The translations under genes and the position numbers were made by a program. The notes under the pieces were generated by a model. The model saw only the letters and a program-made list of their open reading frames with translations, searched no databases and was not told the DNA's origin. Shown here piece by piece: positions 1 through 6,943 of a stretch of 25,473 nt of DNA; position 1 is the stretch's first letter; every line of letters begins with the position of its first letter. Source of the stretch: a virus; IMG/VR virus record IMGVR_UViG_3300043119_000806, positions 1 to 25,473 of that record; one strand, 5' to 3'.

Positions 1-455
1 GCCATCGCGGCCGCAGCTTCGAACCCGCCGTTCACTTCGCCGCCGTAACTGTCGACTTCGTAAGCCACGCCGCGCACCAGGTTGGACTGCCGGGCCATGG
101 CGACTTGAGCCTGCAGACCCTGATAGGATGTCTCGCCGGAGTTCGACCCGATCCATCCGCCCTTGTGCACCAGGCTGCCCTCGATCGGGATAATCGCGAC
201 ATTGTCGATCATGTCGAACGGCAGCATGTTGGCCCGCGAATAGGCCCGCTCCAGGCGATTGCCGATCTTTCCCGCGATCGGGCGCCCATTGCCGCCGGCC
301 TTGTGATCGACAGCCCCTTCCGGGTTGGTGATGACGATCGTGTCGCCGGCGATACGGCTGCCCAGCCCATGCAGGAAGGCCTCTGCCTTGCGCGGGTCGT
401 ACATCAGCGGCGTATCGAACAGCCGCTGGGCAATATGACCATATCGAAAGCTCAT
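1..455 (-). CDS. S49-family phage head maturation protease (gpC-like), partial
   Basis: N-terminal 151 residues of a serine peptidase of the SppA/lambda gpC type; the gene runs off the left edge. Such proteins cleave scaffold and portal during procapsid maturation. Visible signs are the strand segment NVAIIPIEGSLV (about residues 85-96), the SYQGL segment, and YEVDSYGGEVNG (about 132-143), which matches the D-S-P-G-G turn of the family with Tyr in place of Pro. The catalytic Ser/Lys region lies beyond the window. It starts at the ATG at 455, 13 nt after the gpW-like gene, and continues the order terminase-portal-joiner-protease. It could in principle also contain a C-terminal scaffold, which cannot be seen here. 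The family call is fairly secure; the length is unknown. Confidence 0.85.
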   Translation of the reverse strand, partial: MSFRYGHIAQRLFDTPLMYDPRKAEAFLHGLGSRIAGDTIVITNPEGAVDHKAGGNGRPIAGKIGNRLERAYSRANMLPFDMIDNVAIIPIEGSLVHKGGWIGSNSGETSYQGLQAQVAMARQSNLVRGVAYEVDSYGGEVNGGFEAAAAM

Positions 456-468
456 CGGCTCTTGTCCT

Positions 469-735
469 TCAGTACCGGAACTTCCAGCGGCGCGTGACGC
501 GCCGGCCGGTTGTTTTGAGCGTGCAGGCTTCCGACAGCCGCACCAGTTCCCTGTCCAGATCCGCCAGCCTGCCCGGTGAAAACACGACCGCTTCTCGCGT
601 CACCGGGGACTGGATCGACATTTCGCCGACCTGTTCGCCGGAGAGCATGCGCAACTTGACGGCATAGAGCGCCTGGTAGAGCGCGCACGGATCGTCCGCA
701 TCGACGCTGGCCCCGTTGATCGTCACCATCGCCAT
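469..735 (-). CDS. gpW-like head-to-tail joining protein
   Basis: 88-residue protein. In lambda, gpW (68 residues) plugs the portal after packaging and makes the platform for tail attachment. The middle of this protein follows the gpW pattern: a helix ALYQALYAVKLRMLSGEQV, a beta hairpin ending in VVFSPG, then a second helix RLADLDRELVRLSEAC and a basic C-terminus (RRVTRRWKF). The ATG at 735 overlaps the portal stop as TGATG, which decides the start over longer in-frame upstream codons and suggests translational coupling. It sits between portal and head protease exactly as W sits near B and C in lambda (lambda order is A-W-B-C; here it is A-B-W-C). The fold assignment rests on pattern and position, so is moderately strong. 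Confidence 0.75.
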   Translation of the reverse strand: MAMVTINGASVDADDPCALYQALYAVKLRMLSGEQVGEMSIQSPVTREAVVFSPGRLADLDRELVRLSEACTLKTTGRRVTRRWKFRY

Positions 736-2351
736 CAGGCATCCGCCTTCTGCTTGCCCGAGGCGGGCTTGTCCTCGTCCTCGCCGCCCCCGGAGGGATC
801 GCTTGGCAGCCCCCGTTCGAAGGGCGACGGCATGCCGGCATCCTTGTATCGCTTGTGCCAGCGCAGCCGGCTCTCGAAGACCTCTTCCGGATCCTTGCCG
901 AGTTCGGCGCATTCATCCTCGAGCGTCGAGGATCCATTGGCGATGCGCTCGCTGGCGGCCTTGGCGCGTTTCACGTCGTCGGCCGTCGGCTTGGACGGGC
1001 CAAGGCATATGGCCCACTGGATGGCGTCCCGGTTGGCGCGATAGACCTCGACGCCGGGCTTGAACGGGATCCGGCCTTCCTCGATCTCCTCGTCGAGCCA
1101 GCTGGCATAGGGAACCAGCACATGTGGCGCGGCGATCCGGTCGGTGCGGCGCTGCGCGATCGGCCAGAGCGCCGAATTCTCCATCATGGTCGAGGCGTAG
1201 GTCGCCTTGGTATAGTCGAGCGTGTAACCGCCATAGCTGATGCCGAGCGCCCGCGCCGTCTCCCGGTGAAGGGCGCTGATGAATTCCGGGTAATCCGTGC
1301 CCGGCGCATCCGGCGTCTGGAATTTCAGCTCCTCGCCGGGCGCCAGGTGCGACACGCCGGCGCCGGCGCCGAGCCGCACTTCGCTTTCGGCGGCGCGGTC
1401 GAGCTGCGCCTTGAAGTAGTCGACGAAATCGGTCGCGATGTCCGCGGCATTGTCCGCCCCGGTTTCCTTCAGCGCCTCAAGCGCCTCGAAAGCGTCAGCC
1501 GATGGCCGGTCGCTGGTCAGCGTCACGGCATAGATCGTCTGCAGGAATCGCACCTGCGCGGCCGCGTCGTCGACGTTCTCCGCCATCAGGTATTTGCGGA
1601 ACGTCGAGGCGAGAACCGAAATCCCACGCACATCGTCCGACGAGAACGGGTCGAAGGCGTGCATGACCAGCTGGCGTCCGTCGCGGTCGCGCGCCGGGTA
1701 ATCCCGCTTTCCGGTGATCCCGGCCCGCTTCTCCTCGAAGCGGTAGTGCGTCGGGCGGCCATAGGCATCATGGACGACGCCCTGGAACAGCCCTTCGAAC
1801 TCGTTGGTCTCCTGCACCAGCTTTTGCGGCTGCAGCATCAGGAACTTGGTGCCCGTCCGGCAGCCGGCAAGTCGCTGCGACCGCGGCAGATAATCGACGA
1901 CGCCGAGGCTTTCACCGAAGGCCAGCCAGTGCCGGATGCCGATGTCTGTCTGCTGCGGCAGGGTGAACTTGGCACGGAAGTCGCACTCGATTGGGTTCCA
2001 TGCCCAGGTCTTGAACCGCCCCTTGACCAGCCGCACCCACTCGATGGCTTCCCGGTCGCTGTAGCCGAACCGCGTCAGATCCGGCTTCGGGTTGAGCGCC
2101 AGCTCGACGCCGACCGTATCGGCAATGATCTGGTCGGTGGCGCCGCGAAGGCGTCCCGAATTCTGGATCAGATCCATGGCAAGCCCGGCCGCACGCCACC
2201 AGACGCGCCGAACCTCGTCGCGATGCTCGCGCAGCGAAGCCGGCCGGGACGCGATCACTCCCGAAGGCGTATCGCGCAGATAGGCGGCGGTCGGCCGGGC
2301 GTTGCGGGGAACCCCGACCGCCTTGACCCTGACCTTCGGCTTTTCCGTCAT
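735..2351 (-). CDS. Phage portal protein, lambda gpB family
   Basis: 538 residues, close to lambda gpB (533). It forms the dodecameric ring at one head vertex through which DNA enters and to which the tail joins. Family signs are the N-terminal helix with LAMDLIQNSGRLRGATDQI, the segment VGVELALNPKPD, the block CDFRAKFTLPQQTDIG, and the later ISYGGYTLDYTKATYAS, which corresponds to the conserved late core of phage_portal_2 proteins. The C-terminus is charged and low-complexity (GGGEDEDKPASGKQKADA). The ATG at 2351 overlaps the terminase stop as ATGA; a GTG at 2366 is in frame but less likely. Downstream it overlaps the gpW-like gene. No disruption is seen. Confidence 0.93.
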   Translation of the reverse strand: MTEKPKVRVKAVGVPRNARPTAAYLRDTPSGVIASRPASLREHRDEVRRVWWRAAGLAMDLIQNSGRLRGATDQIIADTVGVELALNPKPDLTRFGYSDREAIEWVRLVKGRFKTWAWNPIECDFRAKFTLPQQTDIGIRHWLAFGESLGVVDYLPRSQRLAGCRTGTKFLMLQPQKLVQETNEFEGLFQGVVHDAYGRPTHYRFEEKRAGITGKRDYPARDRDGRQLVMHAFDPFSSDDVRGISVLASTFRKYLMAENVDDAAAQVRFLQTIYAVTLTSDRPSADAFEALEALKETGADNAADIATDFVDYFKAQLDRAAESEVRLGAGAGVSHLAPGEELKFQTPDAPGTDYPEFISALHRETARALGISYGGYTLDYTKATYASTMMENSALWPIAQRRTDRIAAPHVLVPYASWLDEEIEEGRIPFKPGVEVYRANRDAIQWAICLGPSKPTADDVKRAKAASERIANGSSTLEDECAELGKDPEEVFESRLRWHKRYKDAGMPSPFERGLPSDPSGGGEDEDKPASGKQKADA

Positions 2352-4348
2352 TTGCGCTTTGCCCACCGGTTCGTCTTCGCCTTGTCAGGCGGTTTTGTCT
2401 CTGTTGCATCACGGCTCGCCTGGATCGGCGCCGCGGCTGTCTCCCTTGCCAAGACCATCTGGCTTGTGCTCGACAGCAGATCCGCGACCGTCTCCGGCTC
2501 CAGCTTCGCCCGAAGCGCCGCCCATTGGCTCTTGGTCAGCCGTGACAGGCCGAGATGCTCAGCCATGGCCATCGCGTAGATCCGGCAGTCGAGGAAGTGG
2601 TTGTGCTCGCGTCTGAGCGCCCATTCCTCGTGAAGCTTTCCTTTGGTCAGCTTCTGGTGGAAGTATTCCGCCGTCAGCTGCTGGAAGAACTCCTCGCCAA
2701 GTTCCATGTGGAAATGGCAGTAACCCGGCGGGTCAGAGGCCTCGCCGGAACGCAGACCAACCTTGTGCAGGTTGCCGTAGAGCTCGGCCTTCAGCGACCA
2801 TGTCCCGACATTCCAGTTCATCGCCGAGCCGAAGCGCTTGCGTTTGCCGCGCTTGGTGACGGACTTCCTGACCGGGGCACTGATGGCCGGGATGCCGCGG
2901 CCCGGCTGCCCCTTGAGCGCGTATGTGTCCGGTCGACGGCGGCAAAATTCCAGCACCTGGTTCGTGCGGTAACCGCTATCGACGCCCAGCGCCTCGATCT
3001 TCCGCAGTACACCGAAGGCGTCTGGAAACTCTTGCGAGCAATACTCGTCGAGCAGACGAAACGCGCCGGCCTGTGGATTGTCGGTCGGTCCTTCGAAGAA
3101 CTCGGCAAAGACGTTCCAGCTTTGCCGATCCTCGCCGAAAGCGACGCCCTCGCAATAGATGCCATAGGACTGCACGTCGGCGCCGGCGACGAAGATCAAG
3201 CCGCCGGAGGGGATCGTGCTGGCGAGATAGTTTTCCCGCCGCTCCATAAGGCGCTGGTGGTCCGGTGCGTTGCCCTTCATCTGGTAGGGCAGAGCCAGCA
3301 CCAGGTTGTGATAGTCCTTGGCCCCCGCCTCGCCCTTTGCCTCATAACTGATCTTGTCCTCGGCGATAGCCTCGTAGGACATCATCAGCGACATGAACGC
3401 ATCGACGTGGAAGCCCGGATGGCGGTCCGGTCCCGTCAGCGACGGTATGTAGCGGCCCGCCCGGACGGCCTGCACCCGCTCCATCTCCGAGATGTGATGC
3501 GTGCACTTGATGCAGGCCATCACCGTCTTGTGCGGGTGGCCGCGATCGATCAGCAGGTTTGCATCGACCTGAACCTGTTCCGTCCCGCATTCAGGGCACG
3601 CTATGTGCCAGAACCGTTGGTCGGAACGGCGGAACGACCGGTCGATTCGGCAATGTCCGGGGCCTTCGCCGAGCGCATCGCCGCTGTCGAGCTCGGGCGT
3701 CGACAGCTCGAGGATCTTGTAGCTCTTCTGCCTGCGAAACGCCGTGAAGCGGCCGAAGAAGAGGTTTTCCGGATCCGCACCATTCGGCAGCAGCTGCCAT
3801 TTGGACACCTCATCCTTGACGCCGTATCGTGTCGTCTTGGCCGAGAGATCCATGACAGTGTTGGCGTTGGCGAGATAGATCGCCCCGCCGGGGAATTTCT
3901 TCTCGTAGGTCGTCGAGCCGACACCCGAACGGCTCGTCGTCGGGAAGATGATCTGTTTTCCGGTCTTGCGCTGCCACTCGTCGATGAGCGGCTGCAGCTT
4001 GCCGGAGTTGATGTCCTGCAGCGCGTCGATACCCGGCACACCATACAGCACGTTGTCAGGGCAGTTTTCGGCGATGTAGATCGACCAGGCGAGCGCCAAA
4101 ATGGTCACGCCGGTCTGCTGCGCCTTGCGCACCGACACCAGATTGCAGGGGTGCTCCTGACTGAGGCACTGCGCAATCTCGACGAGATAGGGCCCGTCCT
4201 CAACCGACCAGAGCTCTCCCTTCTTCGGCCCGTCGACCAGCACGATATTCTGCGCCAGCCACCGGTCGAACGGCACCGGAGGCTGTGGCCGGATCGCCGA
4301 CGACAGCGCCGAGGCCGCAAGCCTGAGGGCTCCCGGATGGATTGTCAC
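2348..4348 (-). CDS. Terminase large subunit, lambda gpA family
   Basis: 666 residues (lambda gpA is 641). It is the ATP-driven motor and nuclease that cuts concatemers and packages DNA into the procapsid. Visible parts: an N-terminal ATPase with a deviant Walker A around residues 74-82 (RKAQQTGVT, as usual in this family) and Walker B YGVKDEVSKW (about 175-184); two CxxC pairs (CPECG and CIKC) making a zinc-binding insertion near the middle; and a C-terminal nuclease with GADVQ, GVDSGYR and LDCRIYAMAMAE. It starts with GTG at 4348, overlapping the small-subunit stop as GTGA. The gene looks intact. With the small subunit it should recognise the packaging site, proposed to lie just upstream at about 4936-5082. 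Confidence 0.95.
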   Translation of the reverse strand: MTIHPGALRLAASALSSAIRPQPPVPFDRWLAQNIVLVDGPKKGELWSVEDGPYLVEIAQCLSQEHPCNLVSVRKAQQTGVTILALAWSIYIAENCPDNVLYGVPGIDALQDINSGKLQPLIDEWQRKTGKQIIFPTTSRSGVGSTTYEKKFPGGAIYLANANTVMDLSAKTTRYGVKDEVSKWQLLPNGADPENLFFGRFTAFRRQKSYKILELSTPELDSGDALGEGPGHCRIDRSFRRSDQRFWHIACPECGTEQVQVDANLLIDRGHPHKTVMACIKCTHHISEMERVQAVRAGRYIPSLTGPDRHPGFHVDAFMSLMMSYEAIAEDKISYEAKGEAGAKDYHNLVLALPYQMKGNAPDHQRLMERRENYLASTIPSGGLIFVAGADVQSYGIYCEGVAFGEDRQSWNVFAEFFEGPTDNPQAGAFRLLDEYCSQEFPDAFGVLRKIEALGVDSGYRTNQVLEFCRRRPDTYALKGQPGRGIPAISAPVRKSVTKRGKRKRFGSAMNWNVGTWSLKAELYGNLHKVGLRSGEASDPPGYCHFHMELGEEFFQQLTAEYFHQKLTKGKLHEEWALRREHNHFLDCRIYAMAMAEHLGLSRLTKSQWAALRAKLEPETVADLLSSTSQMVLARETAAAPIQASRDATETKPPDKAKTNRWAKRK

Positions 4349-4935
4349 GCTTCCTCGTCCTCGATCATCGGATCGGTTTCCGGCGCTGCGTCTGCGAGCT
4401 CTGCCAGCTTGTCAGCCATCTGGTTGCCGATCTCGAACGCAATCTGACGCAACAGAACCCGAACGCCGTGTACGCCTTCCTTCGAAACTGCCAGCGCAAC
4501 GTCGTCGGCGCGGTTGGGCAGACGCCGAATGATCGACAGAAGCTCCGCGCCGATGGCCCTATGGCCGTCCTCGAGACGGTCGCGGCGCACCAGCTGGCCG
4601 CACTCCTCCTGGTGACGGATCTTCTCGCGACCAACCTTCAGCCATTCCGACTGGCGCCGGGCCTCGTCAAAGCTGTCGCTGGGGTTGATCGGCGGCACTG
4701 ATGCGGCCGGCACCACCGGCCTGATCGGAGCACTGGCTTTGGCCGGGTTCACAAACCGTTGGCGATAGTGATCATAGTGCGCGAGCGAGACCTTCATGAC
4801 CTGCCCCTGCCCGCCGCGCTCGACGGGCGTATCGGGCCGATCCTCGATCAGCTTTTTCACGGTCTTGGACACCGCCGGCTTTGAAACGCCGTCTCTCGCA
4901 GCAATCTGCGAGATCGACCACATCACATCCGTCAT
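4345..4935 (-). CDS. Terminase small subunit-like DNA-binding protein (Nu1 role)
   Basis: 196 residues. The N-terminus has a clear helix-turn-helix, WSISQIAARDGVSKPAVSKT (residues 6-25), then a linker and a helical C-terminal half rich in Arg/Glu (DEARRQSEWLKVGREKIRHQ onward), consistent with oligomerisation and binding to the large subunit. In lambda, Nu1 recognises repeated sites in cosB. This gene directly precedes gpA and overlaps it (GTGA), the standard place for Nu1. The ATG at 4935 is 2 nt from the first of five GTTAACC repeats, which are attractive candidate binding sites. Sequence similarity to Nu1 itself is not obvious beyond the HTH, so the role is inferred mainly from position. 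Confidence 0.8.
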   Translation of the reverse strand: MTDVMWSISQIAARDGVSKPAVSKTVKKLIEDRPDTPVERGGQGQVMKVSLAHYDHYRQRFVNPAKASAPIRPVVPAASVPPINPSDSFDEARRQSEWLKVGREKIRHQEECGQLVRRDRLEDGHRAIGAELLSIIRRLPNRADDVALAVSKEGVHGVRVLLRQIAFEIGNQMADKLAELADAAPETDPMIEDEEA

Positions 4936-4937
4936 CC

Positions 4938-4986
4938 GTTAACCTGACTGTTAACCCCCGCGTTAACCACGTTAACCCCGTTAACC
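4938..4986. repeat. Five GTTAACC repeats before the terminase genes
   Basis: GTTAACC occurs at 4938, 4950, 4962, 4971 and 4980, all in the same orientation, with steps of 12, 12, 9 and 9 nt (42 nt over four steps, a mean of 10.5). Each core GTTAAC is itself a palindrome. The array starts 2 nt upstream of the small-terminase start codon. It resembles a cosB-type recognition array, but could also be an operator for the late operon. Confidence 0.8.
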
Positions 4987-5082
4987 CAATTTTTTGACCC
5001 GTTTGTCTGCCCAGATATCGGGAGCAACTCCGCCCGCAGGGGGTGGGGGCCGGGTACGGTCCCTTGACCAGGGGGGGGTGGG
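4987..5082. other. Gene-free G-rich spacer, candidate packaging-cut region
   Basis: The stretch between the GTTAACC array and the tail-Z gene has a T6 run (4991-4996), then a strongly G-rich part including a G8 tract at 5071-5078 and several G4-G5 runs. No ORF with coding character is seen. Lambdoid cos sites combine repeats for Nu1 with a GC-rich nicking site, so the nicking site might lie here, but no known cosN sequence is recognised. Confidence 0.35.
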
Positions 5083-5712
5083 TCAGTCGAAGAAGCCGGG
5101 GACCAATGCCCCGATCTCGTGGATCGTGCGCTTAGGCAGCTCGGTCGACACGGTTTCGGTGAAGGCCTTGGCCGATGCTCCGGAGATCATCTCCGATGGG
5201 ATGACCACGCCCGAGTTCAACAGTTCAAGCGGCCCTCTGCCCCCGCCCGTCCTGCGATAGACGTGGCCATTCAGGCCCTTTGCCGTCACGCGGTTGGGGA
5301 AGCGGCCACCCTTCATGAAGGCCTGGTTGTAAAGCCTGCGAACGCCAAATGGTGAGGCCGTGACGCCCGCCCGCGTTTCGCGCGCCTTGAAGTATTTGAG
5401 CGAGATATCCCCGCCGGATGCCCGGATCGTATAGGAAAGGCTGGCATCCGTGCTGACCGAAACCGGCCCGCCGACGAACTCCTGCCGCGATCCATAAGCC
5501 CGATCTGTCTTGAGCGCCTTGCGGATCACCCCGTAAGGCAGGCCCGTCTGCTTCGACAGCACCCGCGCAACCTGTGTCCGCGCCTTGTCGCCCGTGTGAT
5601 TGACCGCGCGCTGCAGGACCAGCATCTTTTCCGGGCCATCGAGCCGCTTCATGGCGTTCTCGACACGAAGCATGCCCGCGACGTCCTGCCATTTGATGGT
5701 CAGATCGGCCAT
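5083..5712 (-). CDS. Prophage minor tail protein Z-like
   Basis: 209 residues. It matches the lambda gpZ/prophage minor tail Z pattern: VLQRAVNHTGDKARTQVARVLSKQTGLPYGVIRKAL near the N-terminus, then YTIRASGGDISLKYFKARETRAGVTASPFGVRR and a Gly/Arg-rich GHVYRRTGGGRGPLELLNSG. In lambda, gpZ helps complete the tail and its head joint. It starts with ATG at 5712 behind a TGTGGGG ribosome site. Its place is odd: gpZ-type genes normally follow the head genes, but here the gene stands upstream of the terminase with the putative cos region between them. It is separate from both neighbouring operons. The family call is good; the reason for its position is unknown. Confidence 0.82.
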   Translation of the reverse strand: MADLTIKWQDVAGMLRVENAMKRLDGPEKMLVLQRAVNHTGDKARTQVARVLSKQTGLPYGVIRKALKTDRAYGSRQEFVGGPVSVSTDASLSYTIRASGGDISLKYFKARETRAGVTASPFGVRRLYNQAFMKGGRFPNRVTAKGLNGHVYRRTGGGRGPLELLNSGVVIPSEMISGASAKAFTETVSTELPKRTIHEIGALVPGFFD

Positions 5713-5733
5713 GGCATAAGCCCCACAAATGCG

Positions 5734-5768
5734 AAACCCGCCGGGCTTTCGCCGAGCGGGTTTTTCGA
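5734..5768 (+). terminator. Hairpin with T-run, intrinsic terminator
   Basis: Stem AAACCCGC (5734-5741) pairs with GCGGGTTT (5756-5763), with partial pairing inside, and is followed on the plus strand by TTTTT and soon by a second T5 run. All genes nearby are on the minus strand, where the trailing T-run is weak (TTTCGCATTTG). It may therefore be bidirectional, ending early-operon transcripts before the tail-Z gene or blocking antisense transcription. Confidence 0.55.
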
Positions 5769-5856
5769 ACCTTTTTCACTGTGCTTACTCTATGTCAACC
5801 AACCGTCGCAGATCAAGAGCCAGAATGCCGCATGTTTGTTGATCTTTTTCAATGCC

Positions 5857-6633
5857 TTAGGCGGAGACTGCGCGCCGCGCCGACCGTCTCCACGGATGTC
5901 GATCGGGATAGAACGGCGCGATCCGGTGCGATTCGAGCCGCCCGTCGAGCCGTTCGGCCATGTCGGCCAGCGCATCCTGCCACAGTTCCCAGTCCAGCCG
6001 CGACAGGATCGCGCCGCGGATCGAGGACGACAGCTCGAACTTGCGATAGGCGCCGCGCTTCGGCCGGCGCTTCACCCGGTCGAGGCCATCCGCCTCGAAC
6101 TCATAGACCCGCCCGAAGGTGTCGCGCGTCTTCTTGAGGACGAACCATGCCGGCATGCCGCCGATCTCCACCATGCGGGTCTTCGGCTCGGCCACCTCCC
6201 AGTCCGGCCCACGCCCGAGGATGGCTGCGCTGGTGACCAGCGCGACGACGTGGCGCCCGGCCAGCCGCTCGCCTTTCAGCCTGACCTCGCCGACCACGCG
6301 CGCCACTTCCGCCGCGATCAGCCCGTGCTCATCCGGCCATTCGGGGAAAGGCCGCCAGCCCTCGGGAATGTCGAAGCCGCGACCGGCCAGCGCCCGCACC
6401 GCATCCCCGACCACCAGAGCGTCCGGATGGGGCTCGCCGTCCTCGATGAAGCCGGGGATGACACCATAGGCGTTGGGCGAGCGGTCGATCAGCGTGCCGA
6501 GCGCGGCAAAGTTGTCGACCATGGACCAGGACGAGGCCGCAACCCCGCTCAAGCCATCGCCGCCACCGCCCAACTTACAGAGTTCGGCCGTGAAAGCCCA
6601 GGTCAGCAAGGCCTCAATGGTCATCGTTTTCAT
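5857..6633 (-). CDS. Conserved hypothetical phage protein
   Basis: 258 residues, function unknown. It opens with a helical segment (MTIEALLTWAFTAELCK) and a Gly-rich loop, has a middle part with a helix-turn-helix-like LIAAEVARVVGEVRLKGERLAG, and a very basic C-terminus (RPKRGAYRKFELSSSIRGAILSRLDWELWQDALADMAERL, then RRSARRAVSA), which suggests nucleic-acid contact. I recall similar proteins in other rhizobial prophages but no established role. ATG at 6633 has the ribosome site AAAGGG. The iteron-like array lies immediately upstream (6648-6728), so its leader RNA contains those repeats. It is the last gene of the early minus-strand series. Confidence 0.75.
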   Translation of the reverse strand: MKTMTIEALLTWAFTAELCKLGGGGDGLSGVAASSWSMVDNFAALGTLIDRSPNAYGVIPGFIEDGEPHPDALVVGDAVRALAGRGFDIPEGWRPFPEWPDEHGLIAAEVARVVGEVRLKGERLAGRHVVALVTSAAILGRGPDWEVAEPKTRMVEIGGMPAWFVLKKTRDTFGRVYEFEADGLDRVKRRPKRGAYRKFELSSSIRGAILSRLDWELWQDALADMAERLDGRLESHRIAPFYPDRHPWRRSARRAVSA

Positions 6634-6647
6634 GGCAGAAACCCTTT

Positions 6648-6911
6648 CTGATAGTTCTGACAGTTATTCTGACAGTTTACGGATAGTTTTATTATTATAT
6701 TTCATAGACTTAGACAGTTCTGATAGTTGTCCCCCGCATAACATAGGCATTCCTCCACACCTCCCCACACCCTTTACGTATAGACCCGCCAAAACTATCC
6801 GAACTGTCAGCCGCCGTTGATTTCGCTCAACTTTTCCCCTTGAAACTATCCGGCGAACTATCCGGCCAACTGTCGGTACTGTCAGACAGTTTGAGGCGAT
6901 TTCTGACGGTT
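6648..6911. repeat. Iteron-like array in two opposed clusters, candidate replication origin
   Basis: A 9-mer close to CTGAYAGTT occurs about fourteen times. Left cluster, plus orientation, starts at 6648, 6657, 6669, 6680, 6711 and 6720. Right cluster, mostly inverted (AACTATCCG, AACTGTCAG), starts at 6793, 6802, 6844, 6856, 6868 and 6877, with further copies at 6883 and 6903 in the plus orientation. Steps inside clusters are 9, 11 or 12 nt. An AT-rich stretch (6686-6706) lies in the left cluster. The array adjoins the helicase/primase genes, as phage origins often do. Confidence 0.75.
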
Positions 6912-6943
6912 CGGACAAAGTCGCAAAGGGGTTGCGGGGTCAT
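6827..6943 (-). CDS. Possible small Ser/Asp-rich ORF overlapping the iterons
   Basis: 38-codon ORF whose ATG at 6943 overlaps the helicase stop as TGATG, the same coupling used elsewhere in the operon. The second half is low-complexity (SDSTDSWPDSSPDSF) because it reads through the inverted 9-mers. It has no recognisable domain. It may be a real coupled gene, or an accident of the iteron sequence; the 9/12-nt repeat steps keep the frame. No function can be proposed. Confidence 0.3.
   Translation of the reverse strand: MTPQPLCDFVRTVRNRLKLSDSTDSWPDSSPDSFKGKS

Noticed and set aside
855-2579. Long plus-strand ORF (574 codons) opposite the portal gene
   Set aside because: It is the antisense shadow of the portal and terminase genes in a high-GC sequence; composition is low-complexity Arg/Ala/Gly/Pro with no domain.
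2555-4447. 630-codon plus-strand ORF opposite the large terminase
   Set aside because: Antisense shadow; the minus-strand frame has all the gpA motifs and coupled overlaps.
4938-4986. GTTAACC array as a restriction-site coincidence
   Set aside because: Five copies within 49 nt in GC-rich DNA, same orientation and phased, are not plausibly chance.
6648-6911. The repeats as a CRISPR array
   Set aside because: Units are 9 nt with 0-3 nt spacers in the dense parts and opposed orientation; CRISPR repeats are longer with unique spacers of 25-40 nt.
6664-6918. 84-codon minus-strand ORF across the iteron array
   Set aside because: No coding character and no ribosome site; it merely reads through the repeats (LSELSKS, RKLSE).
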